Assembly: GCA_024763595.1 (NCBI GenBank)
Contig: JANTFK010000284.1
Coordinates: 1-5,171 of the forward strand
Length of the DNA: 5,171 bases
Origin: Bacteroidales bacterium
Lineage (GTDB): Bacteria; Bacteroidota; Bacteroidia; Bacteroidales; GCA-2748055
Reading direction: 5' to 3'
Below, piece by piece: positions 1 through 5,171 of this stretch (positions are counted from its first letter, which is position 1; each line of letters begins with the position of its first letter). The position numbers were made by a program, and so were the translations under genes. The notes under the pieces were generated by a model, which did not search any database, was not told where the DNA came from, and worked only from the letters and a program-made list of their open reading frames with translations.

Positions 1-1008
1 CCAAACTTTGAGGAATGTTCCGATCCCACCAATCCTGATTGCCCGAATTACGATTCATGTCTCGTTTTTCCTGAGAAATGTGTTCAGAACCAGATTTTAA
101 AAGACTCCATTCATATATCCTGGAGCACTGGGAATGATATTCCTGATGCACTGGGCTGGACCGCTGCTTCAATGCTGAATGACAGGTTTTATATTTCGGG
201 AGGAATTAATCTGGAAACGGGCGTTTCCAACAAAGTATTGATTTACGATCCTGCCAACAATGAATGGACATACTCGGAAAACAGCCTTGCACACTTTAGA
301 TGGGGGCACTCCTCAAGCGTGGTTAACGGATTGATTTATGTGATGGGAGGCGCTGAGTTCCGTAAAGGTCAGGCATTGAGCAGCATTGAAGTATTCGATC
401 CTGAAACCGGTTCCTGGAGTTATGCAGGAGAGATGTCAGCAGGCAGGATTGGTCATGGAGCGGTTGTATACAAGAGCAAAATATATATCATGGGAGGAGA
501 GTATGAGGAGCCCAGTTTATCCACACTCACAACCATGGAGATTTATGATCCTGCAGGCAACAACTGGGAATCGCTTGCTCCCATGCCCTCCGGCCGTAGC
601 TTCATGGCGGCATGTGTGGTGGCGGATACCATCTATGTACTGGGAGGGGGCGATAAATATCCCTTTGGAGGGTTAAGATCCATCGATGCATACATTATAC
701 CGGAAGACAGATGGGAAGAAAGATCCAAATTGAAAGTCGGTCTGGGCGATCTTGATGCCTGCGTGATCGAAAATAAGATTTTCTGCGCCGGAGGCTACCC
801 ATTATGGAAAGAAGCTGGTGTGTCTACAGTTCAGGTTTATGATCCTGCGCAGGACAGGGTTCTCCCTGCAAATGAATTACAATTTTCCAGAGGGGCAACT
901 GCCACACTTTCATTTCAAAACAAAATATATGTGATCGGTGGTATAATTTTTTGGAAACCCGATCCCACTTTTTCATTTAAAACTGAGATCGGAGTTCCGG
1001 AATTCTGA
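1..1008 (+). CDS. Kelch-repeat beta-propeller protein, 5'-truncated by window edge
   Basis: The frame is open from base 1 to the TGA at 1006-1008, so 335 C-terminal residues are visible and the true start lies upstream; the first internal ATG (172) is not the start because in-frame coding continues to its left. Six Gly-Gly doublets recur at visible residues 67, 116, 165, 215, 264 and 313, a period of 49-50. They follow hydrophobic strands such as IYVMGG and are followed by V/I-Y/F-D-P and a Trp, which is the kelch pattern. This gives six blades. The last blade lacks its outer strand, which residues around 38-45 before blade 1 could supply as a closing strand (inference). Before the propeller, residues 6, 14, 20 and 27 are Cys in an Asp/Asn/Pro-rich stretch, suggesting an extracytoplasmic, disulfide-bearing segment. 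Kelch propellers bind proteins or glycans; the ligand is unknown. Sialate-mutarotase-type or adhesin-like roles cannot be separated here. No type IX sorting tail is apparent at the C-terminus. Confidence 0.88.
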   Translation, partial: PNFEECSDPTNPDCPNYDSCLVFPEKCVQNQILKDSIHISWSTGNDIPDALGWTAASMLNDRFYISGGINLETGVSNKVLIYDPANNEWTYSENSLAHFRWGHSSSVVNGLIYVMGGAEFRKGQALSSIEVFDPETGSWSYAGEMSAGRIGHGAVVYKSKIYIMGGEYEEPSLSTLTTMEIYDPAGNNWESLAPMPSGRSFMAACVVADTIYVLGGGDKYPFGGLRSIDAYIIPEDRWEERSKLKVGLGDLDACVIENKIFCAGGYPLWKEAGVSTVQVYDPAQDRVLPANELQFSRGATATLSFQNKIYVIGGIIFWKPDPTFSFKTEIGVPEF

Positions 1009-1045
1009 GACTTTCATTATTTTTAGCTCCCAGAAACAATCAACC

Positions 1046-1384
1046 ATGTACACCATTTACCACAACCCCCGCTGTAAAAAAAGCAGGGCAGGCTTGCAGT
1101 ATGCCTCAGAAAAGAATCTTGAATTCCGGGTTCGTGAATACCTGAAAGAACCGCTCACCGAAGCAGAACTCACCTCACTTATCATGAAACTGCATATCAA
1201 ACCATTCGACCTGGTTCGAACCCAGGAAGCGTTCTACCGGAAAGAGCTGAAAGGTCTTGATCTGACCGACCAGGAATGGATCAAAGTCATGGTGGAGAAT
1301 CCCAAACTGATCCACCGTCCCATCGTAGAAGGAAAATACAAAGCTGTTATAGGCGATCCGGCCGAAAACATAGACAAGTTGTAA
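1046..1384 (+). CDS. ArsC/Spx-family thioredoxin-fold protein (arsenate reductase-like)
   Basis: A 112-residue protein, close to the usual length of short ArsC/YffB-like proteins. The N-terminus YHNPRCKKSR places Cys10 at the catalytic position of glutaredoxin-dependent arsenate reductases, with His6 and Ser13-Arg14 also matching. Arg58 (LVRTQE) and Arg91 (HRPIV) correspond to the first two anion-binding arginines, Arg60 and Arg94 of the plasmid R773 ArsC. The third, Arg107 in R773, falls on Asp104 in the motif VIGDPAENI. Arsenate reduction is therefore only a family-level suggestion; many such proteins are general thiol oxidoreductases or regulators. It is not Spx-like at its active site, because Cys10 is not part of a CxxC. 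The ATG at 1046 has no Shine-Dalgarno sequence. The gene starts 37 bp after the kelch gene on the same strand, with no ars operon partners (arsR, arsB, acr3) in view. Family assignment is firm, substrate is not. Confidence 0.9.
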   Translation: MYTIYHNPRCKKSRAGLQYASEKNLEFRVREYLKEPLTEAELTSLIMKLHIKPFDLVRTQEAFYRKELKGLDLTDQEWIKVMVENPKLIHRPIVEGKYKAVIGDPAENIDKL

Positions 1385-1441
1385 GCAGCCAGAGAGGTTC
1401 ATCCCTTCTGCATACAACTTTCCAACAACATTTATTTTCAT

Positions 1442-1472
1442 TCTGCTGCTACATTCTGATTGTGTATATTTG
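1442..1472 (+). promoter_or_regulatory. Candidate Bacteroidota-type promoter for fumC
   Basis: TATATTTG at 1465-1472 matches the -7 consensus TAnnTTTG fully. TCTG at 1442-1445 is a three-of-four match to the -33 element TTTG, and the 19-nt spacer is within the usual range. Transcription would start near 1478-1480, giving a leader of about 45 nt before the ATG at 1524. The match is by eye and has no transcript support. Confidence 0.45.
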
Positions 1473-1479
1473 GGTCAAA

Positions 1480-1521
1480 TTTTTAACTCGACAATACATA
1501 TTTGTAACTCAACAACTCACA
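1480..1521 (+). repeat. Imperfect 21-bp tandem repeat in the fumC leader
   Basis: Two adjacent 21-bp units, 1480-1500 and 1501-1521, agree at 16 of 21 positions. The shared core is TTTnTAACTCnACAA. A third AACTC lies at 1514-1518. The pair ends two bases before the fumC start codon and lies just downstream of the candidate promoter. A 21-bp spacing is two helical turns, so it could be a paired operator or a leader-RNA element; it may also be chance in AT-rich DNA. Confidence 0.4.
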
Positions 1522-1523
1522 TT

Positions 1524-2915
1524 ATGCAATACAGAATAGAAAAAGACACCATGGGCGAAGTGCAGGTGCCTGCAGATAAGTACTGGGGTGCCCAGACCCA
1601 GCGGTCAAAAAATAATTTCAAGATAGGCGACGGCCGCATGCCCATCGAGATCGTTAAGGCATTTGGTTACCTGAAGAAAGCAGCTGCAGCCACCAACCTG
1701 GAGCTGGGCGTACTCTCCGAAGAAAAAGCCAACCTGATCATGGACGTTTGTGATGAGATCATAGAGGGGAAACTGGATGACCAGTTCCCGCTGGTCGTCT
1801 GGCAGACCGGCTCCGGCACCCAGTCCAATATGAATGTAAACGAAGTCGTTGCCAACAGGGTCCATGTGATCCAGGGAAACAAACTGGGCGAGGGCAAACG
1901 CCTTATTCATCCCAACGATGATGTAAACAAGTCCCAGTCGTCTAACGACACCTTCCCCACCGCCATGCATATCGCGGCATATAAAATGCTTACAGAGGTT
2001 ACCATACCAGGAATCAAGGATCTGAGGGATACCCTCAAGGCGAAATCCGATGCTTATATGAACGTTGTCAAGATCGGACGCACCCACTGGATGGATGCCA
2101 CTCCGCTTACCCTGGGACAGGAATTTTCCGGTTATGTATCCCAGCTTGATCATGGGCTCAAGGCGCTGGTCAACAGCCTGGATCATCTGACCGAACTGGC
2201 GCTTGGAGGTACAGCTGTCGGAACGGGGATCAACACGCCGGAGGGCTATGCCACCCTGGTTGCACGTTACATCGCCCGTTTTACCGATTTACCCTTTGTG
2301 ACAGGTTCCAATAAATTTGAAGGCCTTGCTGCCCATGATGCCATCGTGGAAACCCATGGTGCATTGAAAACGCTGGCAGTCAGCCTGATGAAAATCGGCA
2401 ATGACATTCGCCTGCTGGCCTCCGGCCCCCGGTGCGGCATTGGTGAGATCACCATCCCTGCCAACGAACCCGGATCATCCATTATGCCAGGAAAAGTGAA
2501 CCCCACCCAGGTCGAAGCGCTGACCATGGTCTGCGCACAGGTCATGGGGAACGATGTGGCCATCAATATTGGTGGAAGCAACGGGCATTTTGAGCTGAAT
2601 GTTTTCAAACCCATGATGATCTATAATTTCCTGGAATCGGCCAGGCTCCTGGGCGATGTATGTGCATCATTCAATACGAACTGTGCCGTGGGCATTGAAC
2701 CCAACCGGGAGAGGATCACCTATAATCTGAACAACTCCCTTATGCTGGTCACGGCCCTGAACACACATATCGGTTATGAAAAAGCTGCAGAAATTGCCAA
2801 AAAGGCCCACAAAGAGGGCTCAACCCTGAAGGAGGCAGCCTTGGAACTGGGGTACCTGACCGCAGAGGAATTTGACACCTGGGTCGATCCTTCTAAAATG
2901 ACAGGATCCCTCTAG
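1524..2915 (+). CDS. fumC: Class II fumarate hydratase (fumarase C)
   Basis: Catalyses the reversible hydration of fumarate to L-malate in the TCA cycle; cytoplasmic, homotetrameric and independent of iron-sulfur clusters in known members. The 463 residues match the usual length (E. coli FumC is 467). The superfamily signature GSSIMPGKVNP is at residues 317-327, with the catalytic Ser318 on the mobile loop. The second key residue is His188 in GRTHWMDATP. Substrate contacts are visible as SGT at 97-99, SSN at 139-141, and Lys324 and Asn326; His129 in LIHPND matches the allosteric B site. Numbering agrees with E. coli. The ATG at 1524 is preferred over an in-frame TTG at 1470 because family proteins begin with a short segment before the conserved RIEKDTMGEV and because the candidate promoter overlaps the TTG. 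There is no Shine-Dalgarno sequence. It is not aspartase or argininosuccinate lyase, given the motif set and N-terminus. It converges on the minus-strand caspase gene with 15 bp between stops. Confidence 0.97.
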   Translation: MQYRIEKDTMGEVQVPADKYWGAQTQRSKNNFKIGDGRMPIEIVKAFGYLKKAAAATNLELGVLSEEKANLIMDVCDEIIEGKLDDQFPLVVWQTGSGTQSNMNVNEVVANRVHVIQGNKLGEGKRLIHPNDDVNKSQSSNDTFPTAMHIAAYKMLTEVTIPGIKDLRDTLKAKSDAYMNVVKIGRTHWMDATPLTLGQEFSGYVSQLDHGLKALVNSLDHLTELALGGTAVGTGINTPEGYATLVARYIARFTDLPFVTGSNKFEGLAAHDAIVETHGALKTLAVSLMKIGNDIRLLASGPRCGIGEITIPANEPGSSIMPGKVNPTQVEALTMVCAQVMGNDVAINIGGSNGHFELNVFKPMMIYNFLESARLLGDVCASFNTNCAVGIEPNRERITYNLNNSLMLVTALNTHIGYEKAAEIAKKAHKEGSTLKEAALELGYLTAEEFDTWVDPSKMTGSL

Positions 2916-2930
2916 GACATAAGGAAAGGT

Positions 2931-4118
2931 TTAGTCCCGCCTGATAAAGATAAAGTCCCCTCCTTCATCCCCCACATTCTGGATCGTCCCGTACTGGGGG
3001 ATGTTAGGGCTGTTATTGATAACCGCTTCCTTCATGCTGGAATAGAGTTGTTCTGCAGGCAGGTATTTCTTCTTGTTGGCATCCAGGCGTTTGATCAGGT
3101 ATTCGATAAAGACGCTTTTATCGGGCACCTCTTTCAGTGTACCGCTGGTAATGGCCTTCCGGCTTGTCAGCTTATATAACTTCTCCACGGACATCACATT
3201 ATTGAAAGCAGCACGCGACTTAAAGATCCCACCGCTGAAACAGGCATCCGCAATTAACAGGGTATGTTTTGACTTCAGTACATTGAGGTAATTGGTGAGA
3301 TCGGTATTAGGCAACCAGTTTACCGGGTTATCCCTGCTGGCATCCCTGGGGAACCAATAGCCGGTTCTCATCTCTTCATCCCAGTTTCCGTGACCTGCAT
3401 AATAGATCAGCAGGTTGTCATCCGGCCTGATCTTATGGCGCATCTGGTGAAGTGTTCCGATGATCTCTGCCTTGGTGGGATTCTCCAGAAATGTAATATT
3501 TTCCTGTTCAAAATTATATTCCGTGTTGATCAGTTCAGCGAAACGCCTGGCATCCCGAACCGGCTGTTCCAGGTCATTGATCGACGGATCATCATAATCT
3601 TCCACTGCAATGATCAAAGCAAGGTACCTGGCGCTTGAGATATCATAAACCACTTCCACCGAACTCTCTATCTTTTTCCCCGAATAGGTCACCGCTTCAA
3701 TCTTCAGGTTATTGCTCCCGAGATTGAGCTCCATTTGTTGTTCTACCACCATCTGCTGGATGGTGGGCACAGGTGGAATGATATTGGTTACAAACTGGCC
3801 GTTGTTAAAGAGGTTAACAAACCTGATCGCCTCTTCCGCACTTACGGTAGCCTTGATCTTATAACTGCTTTCAGATGTCAGGACACTGGTATACCGGGGC
3901 TCAATCCATGTAAACCCATTTACTTCCCCGGTTAGCTCCATGACCGGTTGTTGTACCATGGGTATGCTAACCGCCTTGCTCGCCTCATTGGATCTTACAG
4001 CCGTCTTTTGCATATTAAGCTTTACAACACCGCTTGATTTTTCTGCACTCTGAGCCCCTACCTGCAACCAGGCTGCCGAGAGCAATAAAATTGAAAACGT
4101 AAATATCCTGATTCTCAT
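2931..4118 (-). CDS. Exported caspase-like cysteine protease (peptidase C14) with N-terminal beta-sandwich-like region
   Basis: A 395-residue protein. Residues 1-22 form a Sec signal peptide (basic MRIR, hydrophobic core, VGA before Gln23), with no lipobox. Residues about 65-160 are strand-rich and end in a VEVVYD strand, resembling an Ig-like domain. The caspase fold runs from about 164 to 395: LALIIAVEDY opens it, the catalytic His243 is in YYAGHG, and the catalytic Cys293 is in DACFSG. The p10-like part begins near TSRKAITSG (318-326) and ends in GDEGGDFIF. Cys293 is the only cysteine in the whole protein. Known bacterial C14 enzymes mostly cleave after Arg or Lys; specificity here is not determined. 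Basic sites KSR (300-302) and SRK (319-321) sit between the p20- and p10-like parts and could allow self-processing (inference). The ATG at 4118 is chosen over a TTG at 4142 because it begins the signal peptide exactly and leaves a 13-bp gap after the upstream gene. Protease activity is likely; substrate and role are unknown. Confidence 0.92.
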   Translation of the reverse strand: MRIRIFTFSILLLSAAWLQVGAQSAEKSSGVVKLNMQKTAVRSNEASKAVSIPMVQQPVMELTGEVNGFTWIEPRYTSVLTSESSYKIKATVSAEEAIRFVNLFNNGQFVTNIIPPVPTIQQMVVEQQMELNLGSNNLKIEAVTYSGKKIESSVEVVYDISSARYLALIIAVEDYDDPSINDLEQPVRDARRFAELINTEYNFEQENITFLENPTKAEIIGTLHQMRHKIRPDDNLLIYYAGHGNWDEEMRTGYWFPRDASRDNPVNWLPNTDLTNYLNVLKSKHTLLIADACFSGGIFKSRAAFNNVMSVEKLYKLTSRKAITSGTLKEVPDKSVFIEYLIKRLDANKKKYLPAEQLYSSMKEAVINNSPNIPQYGTIQNVGDEGGDFIFIRRD

Positions 4119-4121
4119 GAT

Positions 4122-4127
4122 CCCTCC
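4122..4127 (-). promoter_or_regulatory. Shine-Dalgarno-like GGAGGG before the caspase start
   Basis: GGAGGG ends 3 nt before the ATG at 4118. The other starts in the window have no such purine run. The spacing is shorter than the usual 5-9 nt, so the match may be partly fortuitous. It supports 4118 over the TTG at 4142 and would suit translation of a second gene on a two-gene transcript. Confidence 0.4.
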
Positions 4128-4131
4128 ATTT

Positions 4132-4977
4132 TTAAAAGACAAAACCTAATCCAATTACAGGGTTGACTCCATTGTCCTTCACAACCTCAAGCCCAAGTGT
4201 CACATTCACCCAGTTATACACCTGAATTATACCGAAATCCACTGTGAAATAGTTTTTGGTCCAATCCGTGTTGTAAGTATACTCCTCATAAATCTCGGCA
4301 GTTCTTCCGATCCCCGCAAAGGCATGCAACCTGTACTTTCCTCTTGTAACAATATACTTGGTGAGGCCACCTGTAACCGTTAACCAGACATCTGTAGAAT
4401 AATAATTAGAATTGGCTCCGTACCGGCCTGTAAAATAGACACCAAAGTTCCGTAAGCCCCCAAAACTGATACCAATGGGACTGGCACCGCTCCCACAATA
4501 TCCAAAATATGACTTGCGCCTGAATGTCTCTTTTTTAGCTGCCGGAGGAGTATTGTTCTGAGTTGCTTGTGGTTCCTTTTGCTGAGCTGGTATCGTCTGC
4601 TGTTGATCCTGTGGCTGAACCGGCGCCGCTATCCTGGTAGGGGACTCGTCCTTCACCAGGTAAACCTTGATAAAAAACTCCGCTTCACCCACTTCTTCCA
4701 AATCTTTAAACACGTCCCAAAAGATCGTATAATCACTTTTCCCGCCCCGGATATTCTCCTTTACATCACCGTAGACAGATTTCGGTTCAAACTTTGGTCC
4801 ACCGTCAATGGAGCAACTAAACTTAACATCATAGATCTGAGCATTTGTCGAGCCACCGATCCTGTAGTGGACCAGTATCTTGTCATCTTTTGGTTCTACC
4901 CGGATATTTTCAACGGTCTGGGTATAGCCCGTCAAACCGGTTATCAGGATTATAATAAAAAGAAGAAAGCGTTTCAT
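4132..4977 (-). CDS. Exported protein: beta-sandwich-like N-domain, Pro/Gln linker, outer-membrane beta-barrel-like C-domain
   Basis: A 281-residue protein that I recognise by architecture only. Residues 1-19 are a signal peptide (MKRF, then an Ile/Leu-rich core), probably cleaved before Gln20. Residues about 21-108 alternate hydrophobic strands, including KILVHYRI and FFIKVYLV, and contain SIDGG, GDV and IFWDV. This resembles the Ig-like N-domains common in secreted Bacteroidota proteins. Residues about 115-149 form a low-complexity linker rich in Pro, Gln and Ala. Residues about 157-281 are rich in Gly and aromatics in amphipathic strands and finish in GLGFVF, with the C-terminal Phe expected of outer-membrane beta-barrels; the length fits 6-8 strands. 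Only Cys55 and Cys161 remain in the mature protein and might pair. The ATG at 4977 is preferred over the adjacent TTG at 4980. The caspase gene follows after 13 bp, so the two are probably cotranscribed. Function unknown; a surface anchor, partner or substrate of the protease is conceivable. Confidence 0.85.
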   Translation of the reverse strand: MKRFLLFIIILITGLTGYTQTVENIRVEPKDDKILVHYRIGGSTNAQIYDVKFSCSIDGGPKFEPKSVYGDVKENIRGGKSDYTIFWDVFKDLEEVGEAEFFIKVYLVKDESPTRIAAPVQPQDQQQTIPAQQKEPQATQNNTPPAAKKETFRRKSYFGYCGSGASPIGISFGGLRNFGVYFTGRYGANSNYYSTDVWLTVTGGLTKYIVTRGKYRLHAFAGIGRTAEIYEEYTYNTDWTKNYFTVDFGIIQVYNWVNVTLGLEVVKDNGVNPVIGLGFVF

Positions 4978-5008
4978 CAAATGTACAATAGGTTAAACAT
5001 CCGTATCA

Positions 5009-5040
5009 CAATAATATGATAATTATACTTTTGTCGCAAG
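5009..5040 (-). promoter_or_regulatory. Candidate promoter for the barrel-caspase pair
   Basis: Read on the minus strand, CTTG (5040-5037) is three of four to the -33 TTTG. After 20 nt comes TATTATTG (5016-5009), which fits TAnnTTTG at five of six defined positions. Transcription would begin near 5002, leaving a leader of about 25 nt before the ATG at 4977. Assignment is by eye only. Confidence 0.35.
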
Positions 5041-5057
5041 GTTTATTCCACCAAACC

Positions 5058-5089
5058 ATTGATTTGATAAGGGTAATGTCGTTTCTTTG
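5058..5089 (+). promoter_or_regulatory. Weak promoter candidate for the right-edge gene
   Basis: ATTG (5058-5061), a 20-nt spacer and TTTCTTTG (5082-5089) give near-consensus -33 and -7 elements, each with one mismatch. The leader before the ATG at 5107 would be only about 10 nt. CATTTTTG at 5095-5102 is an alternative -7 with no good -33, so the choice is uncertain. Confidence 0.22.
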
Positions 5090-5106
5090 TATTTCATTTT
5101 TGCATT

Positions 5107-5171
5107 ATGATTAACAAGGATGGCTTCAAACAGCTATTTTCAGATTTCCCCGGGATTCCAACTTCCATGTG
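5107..5171 (+). CDS. N-terminal fragment of a gene running off the right edge; possibly methylmalonyl-CoA mutase small subunit
   Basis: An ATG at 5107 opens a frame that remains open for 21 codons to the window end, with two bases of the next codon (TG) left over. The peptide has LFSDFP at residues 10-15, followed by PTSM. From memory, the N-termini of Bacteroidota methylmalonyl-CoA mutase small subunits (MutA) carry a very similar LFSEFPPVST segment followed by Trp, and the trailing TG could begin a Trp codon. MutA pairs with the B12-binding MutB to interconvert succinyl-CoA and methylmalonyl-CoA. The fragment is too short to prove either the gene or its identity. The start has no Shine-Dalgarno sequence, as for most genes here. 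It is divergent from the barrel gene. Confidence 0.45.
   Translation, partial: MINKDGFKQLFSDFPGIPTSM

Larger units (their letters stand above)
1385..1523 (+). other. Intergenic region upstream of fumC
   Basis: These 139 bp between the ArsC-like stop and the fumarase ATG are AT-rich towards the right. They contain the fumC promoter candidate and an imperfect 21-bp tandem repeat, both listed separately. I found no clear hairpin followed by a T-run that would terminate the upstream transcript, and no convincing small ORF. Confidence 0.6.
4978..5106. other. Divergent intergenic region between the barrel gene and the right-edge gene
   Basis: These 129 AT-rich bases separate two divergent starts and must hold the control signals for both, unless transcription enters from outside. 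Candidate promoters for each direction are listed separately. I saw no strong palindrome that would mark a shared operator. Confidence 0.6.

Noticed and set aside
1470..1523. 18-codon N-terminal extension of fumarase from a TTG
   Set aside because: The extension has no resemblance to fumarase N-termini, overlaps the candidate promoter and tandem repeat, and the ATG at 1524 gives the normal family length.
1605..2186. Long open frame on the minus strand opposite fumC
   Set aside because: It lies wholly antisense to a well-supported fumarase, its protein shows no family motif, and its openness follows from the codon pattern of the sense gene. Other antisense frames at 1667-1897 and 2267-2614 were dropped for the same reason.
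2902..2943. Possible bidirectional terminator at the fumC/caspase convergence
   Set aside because: Only two short 4-bp pairings (CAGG/CCTG and GGAC/GTCC) separated by a large asymmetric bulge are present, with no T-run on either strand.
2931..4118. Caspase as the effector of an anti-phage abortive-infection system
   Set aside because: The signal peptide places it outside the cytoplasm, and no sensor, gasdermin, CRISPR or nucleotide-signalling partner is present in the window.
4115..4129. Four-codon ORF (ATG at 4129) whose TGA overlaps the caspase ATG
   Set aside because: It is too short to support as a coding feature, and the purine run inside it is better explained as a ribosome-binding motif.
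4119..4142. 8-codon extension of the caspase from a TTG at 4142
   Set aside because: It would overlap the upstream gene and push the signal peptide's basic start inwards; the ATG at 4118 begins the signal peptide directly.
4978..4985. TACATTTG on the minus strand, a perfect -7 box match
   Set aside because: It directly abuts the ATG at 4977, so transcription would start inside the coding region and the barrel protein would lose its signal peptide.

Overview
The window looks like chromosomal DNA from a member of the Bacteroidota. Four features point there: most starts lack a Shine-Dalgarno sequence, promoter candidates fit the TTTG / TAnnTTTG type, two signal peptides would leave a mature N-terminal Gln (the 'Q-rule' described for this phylum), and the exported caspase-like and beta-barrel proteins are of a type common there. 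The phylum call is fairly secure; no order or genus can be assigned from the sequence alone.

Layout, left to right. (1) 1-1008, plus: the 3' part of a gene for a kelch-repeat beta-propeller protein. Its frame stays open to the left edge, so the start lies outside the window. (2) 1046-1384, plus: a complete small ArsC/Spx-family thioredoxin-fold protein with a catalytic-type Cys. (3) 1524-2915, plus: a complete class II fumarase (fumC) of the TCA cycle, preceded by a 139-bp intergenic region with a good promoter candidate and an imperfect 21-bp tandem repeat. (4) 2931-4118, minus: a complete exported caspase-like (peptidase C14) protein with an intact His/Cys dyad, convergent with fumC across only 15 bp. 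(5) 4132-4977, minus: an exported protein with an N-terminal beta-sandwich-like region, a Pro/Gln-rich linker and a probable C-terminal outer-membrane beta-barrel. It lies 13 bp upstream of the caspase gene and is very probably cotranscribed with it. (6) 5107-right edge, plus: the first 21 codons of a divergent gene whose N-terminus resembles the small subunit of methylmalonyl-CoA mutase (tentative).

Functionally, fumC (and the right-edge gene, if it is mutA) belongs to central carbon metabolism: fumarase acts in the TCA cycle, and methylmalonyl-CoA mutase interconverts succinyl-CoA and methylmalonyl-CoA. The ArsC-like and kelch genes show no clear link to each other or to fumC. The most interesting unit is the minus-strand pair of barrel protein and exported caspase. 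Both products leave the cytoplasm, which suggests an envelope-located proteolytic module and argues against a cytoplasmic abortive-infection caspase. I see no mobile element, CRISPR array, RNA gene or convincing intrinsic terminator.
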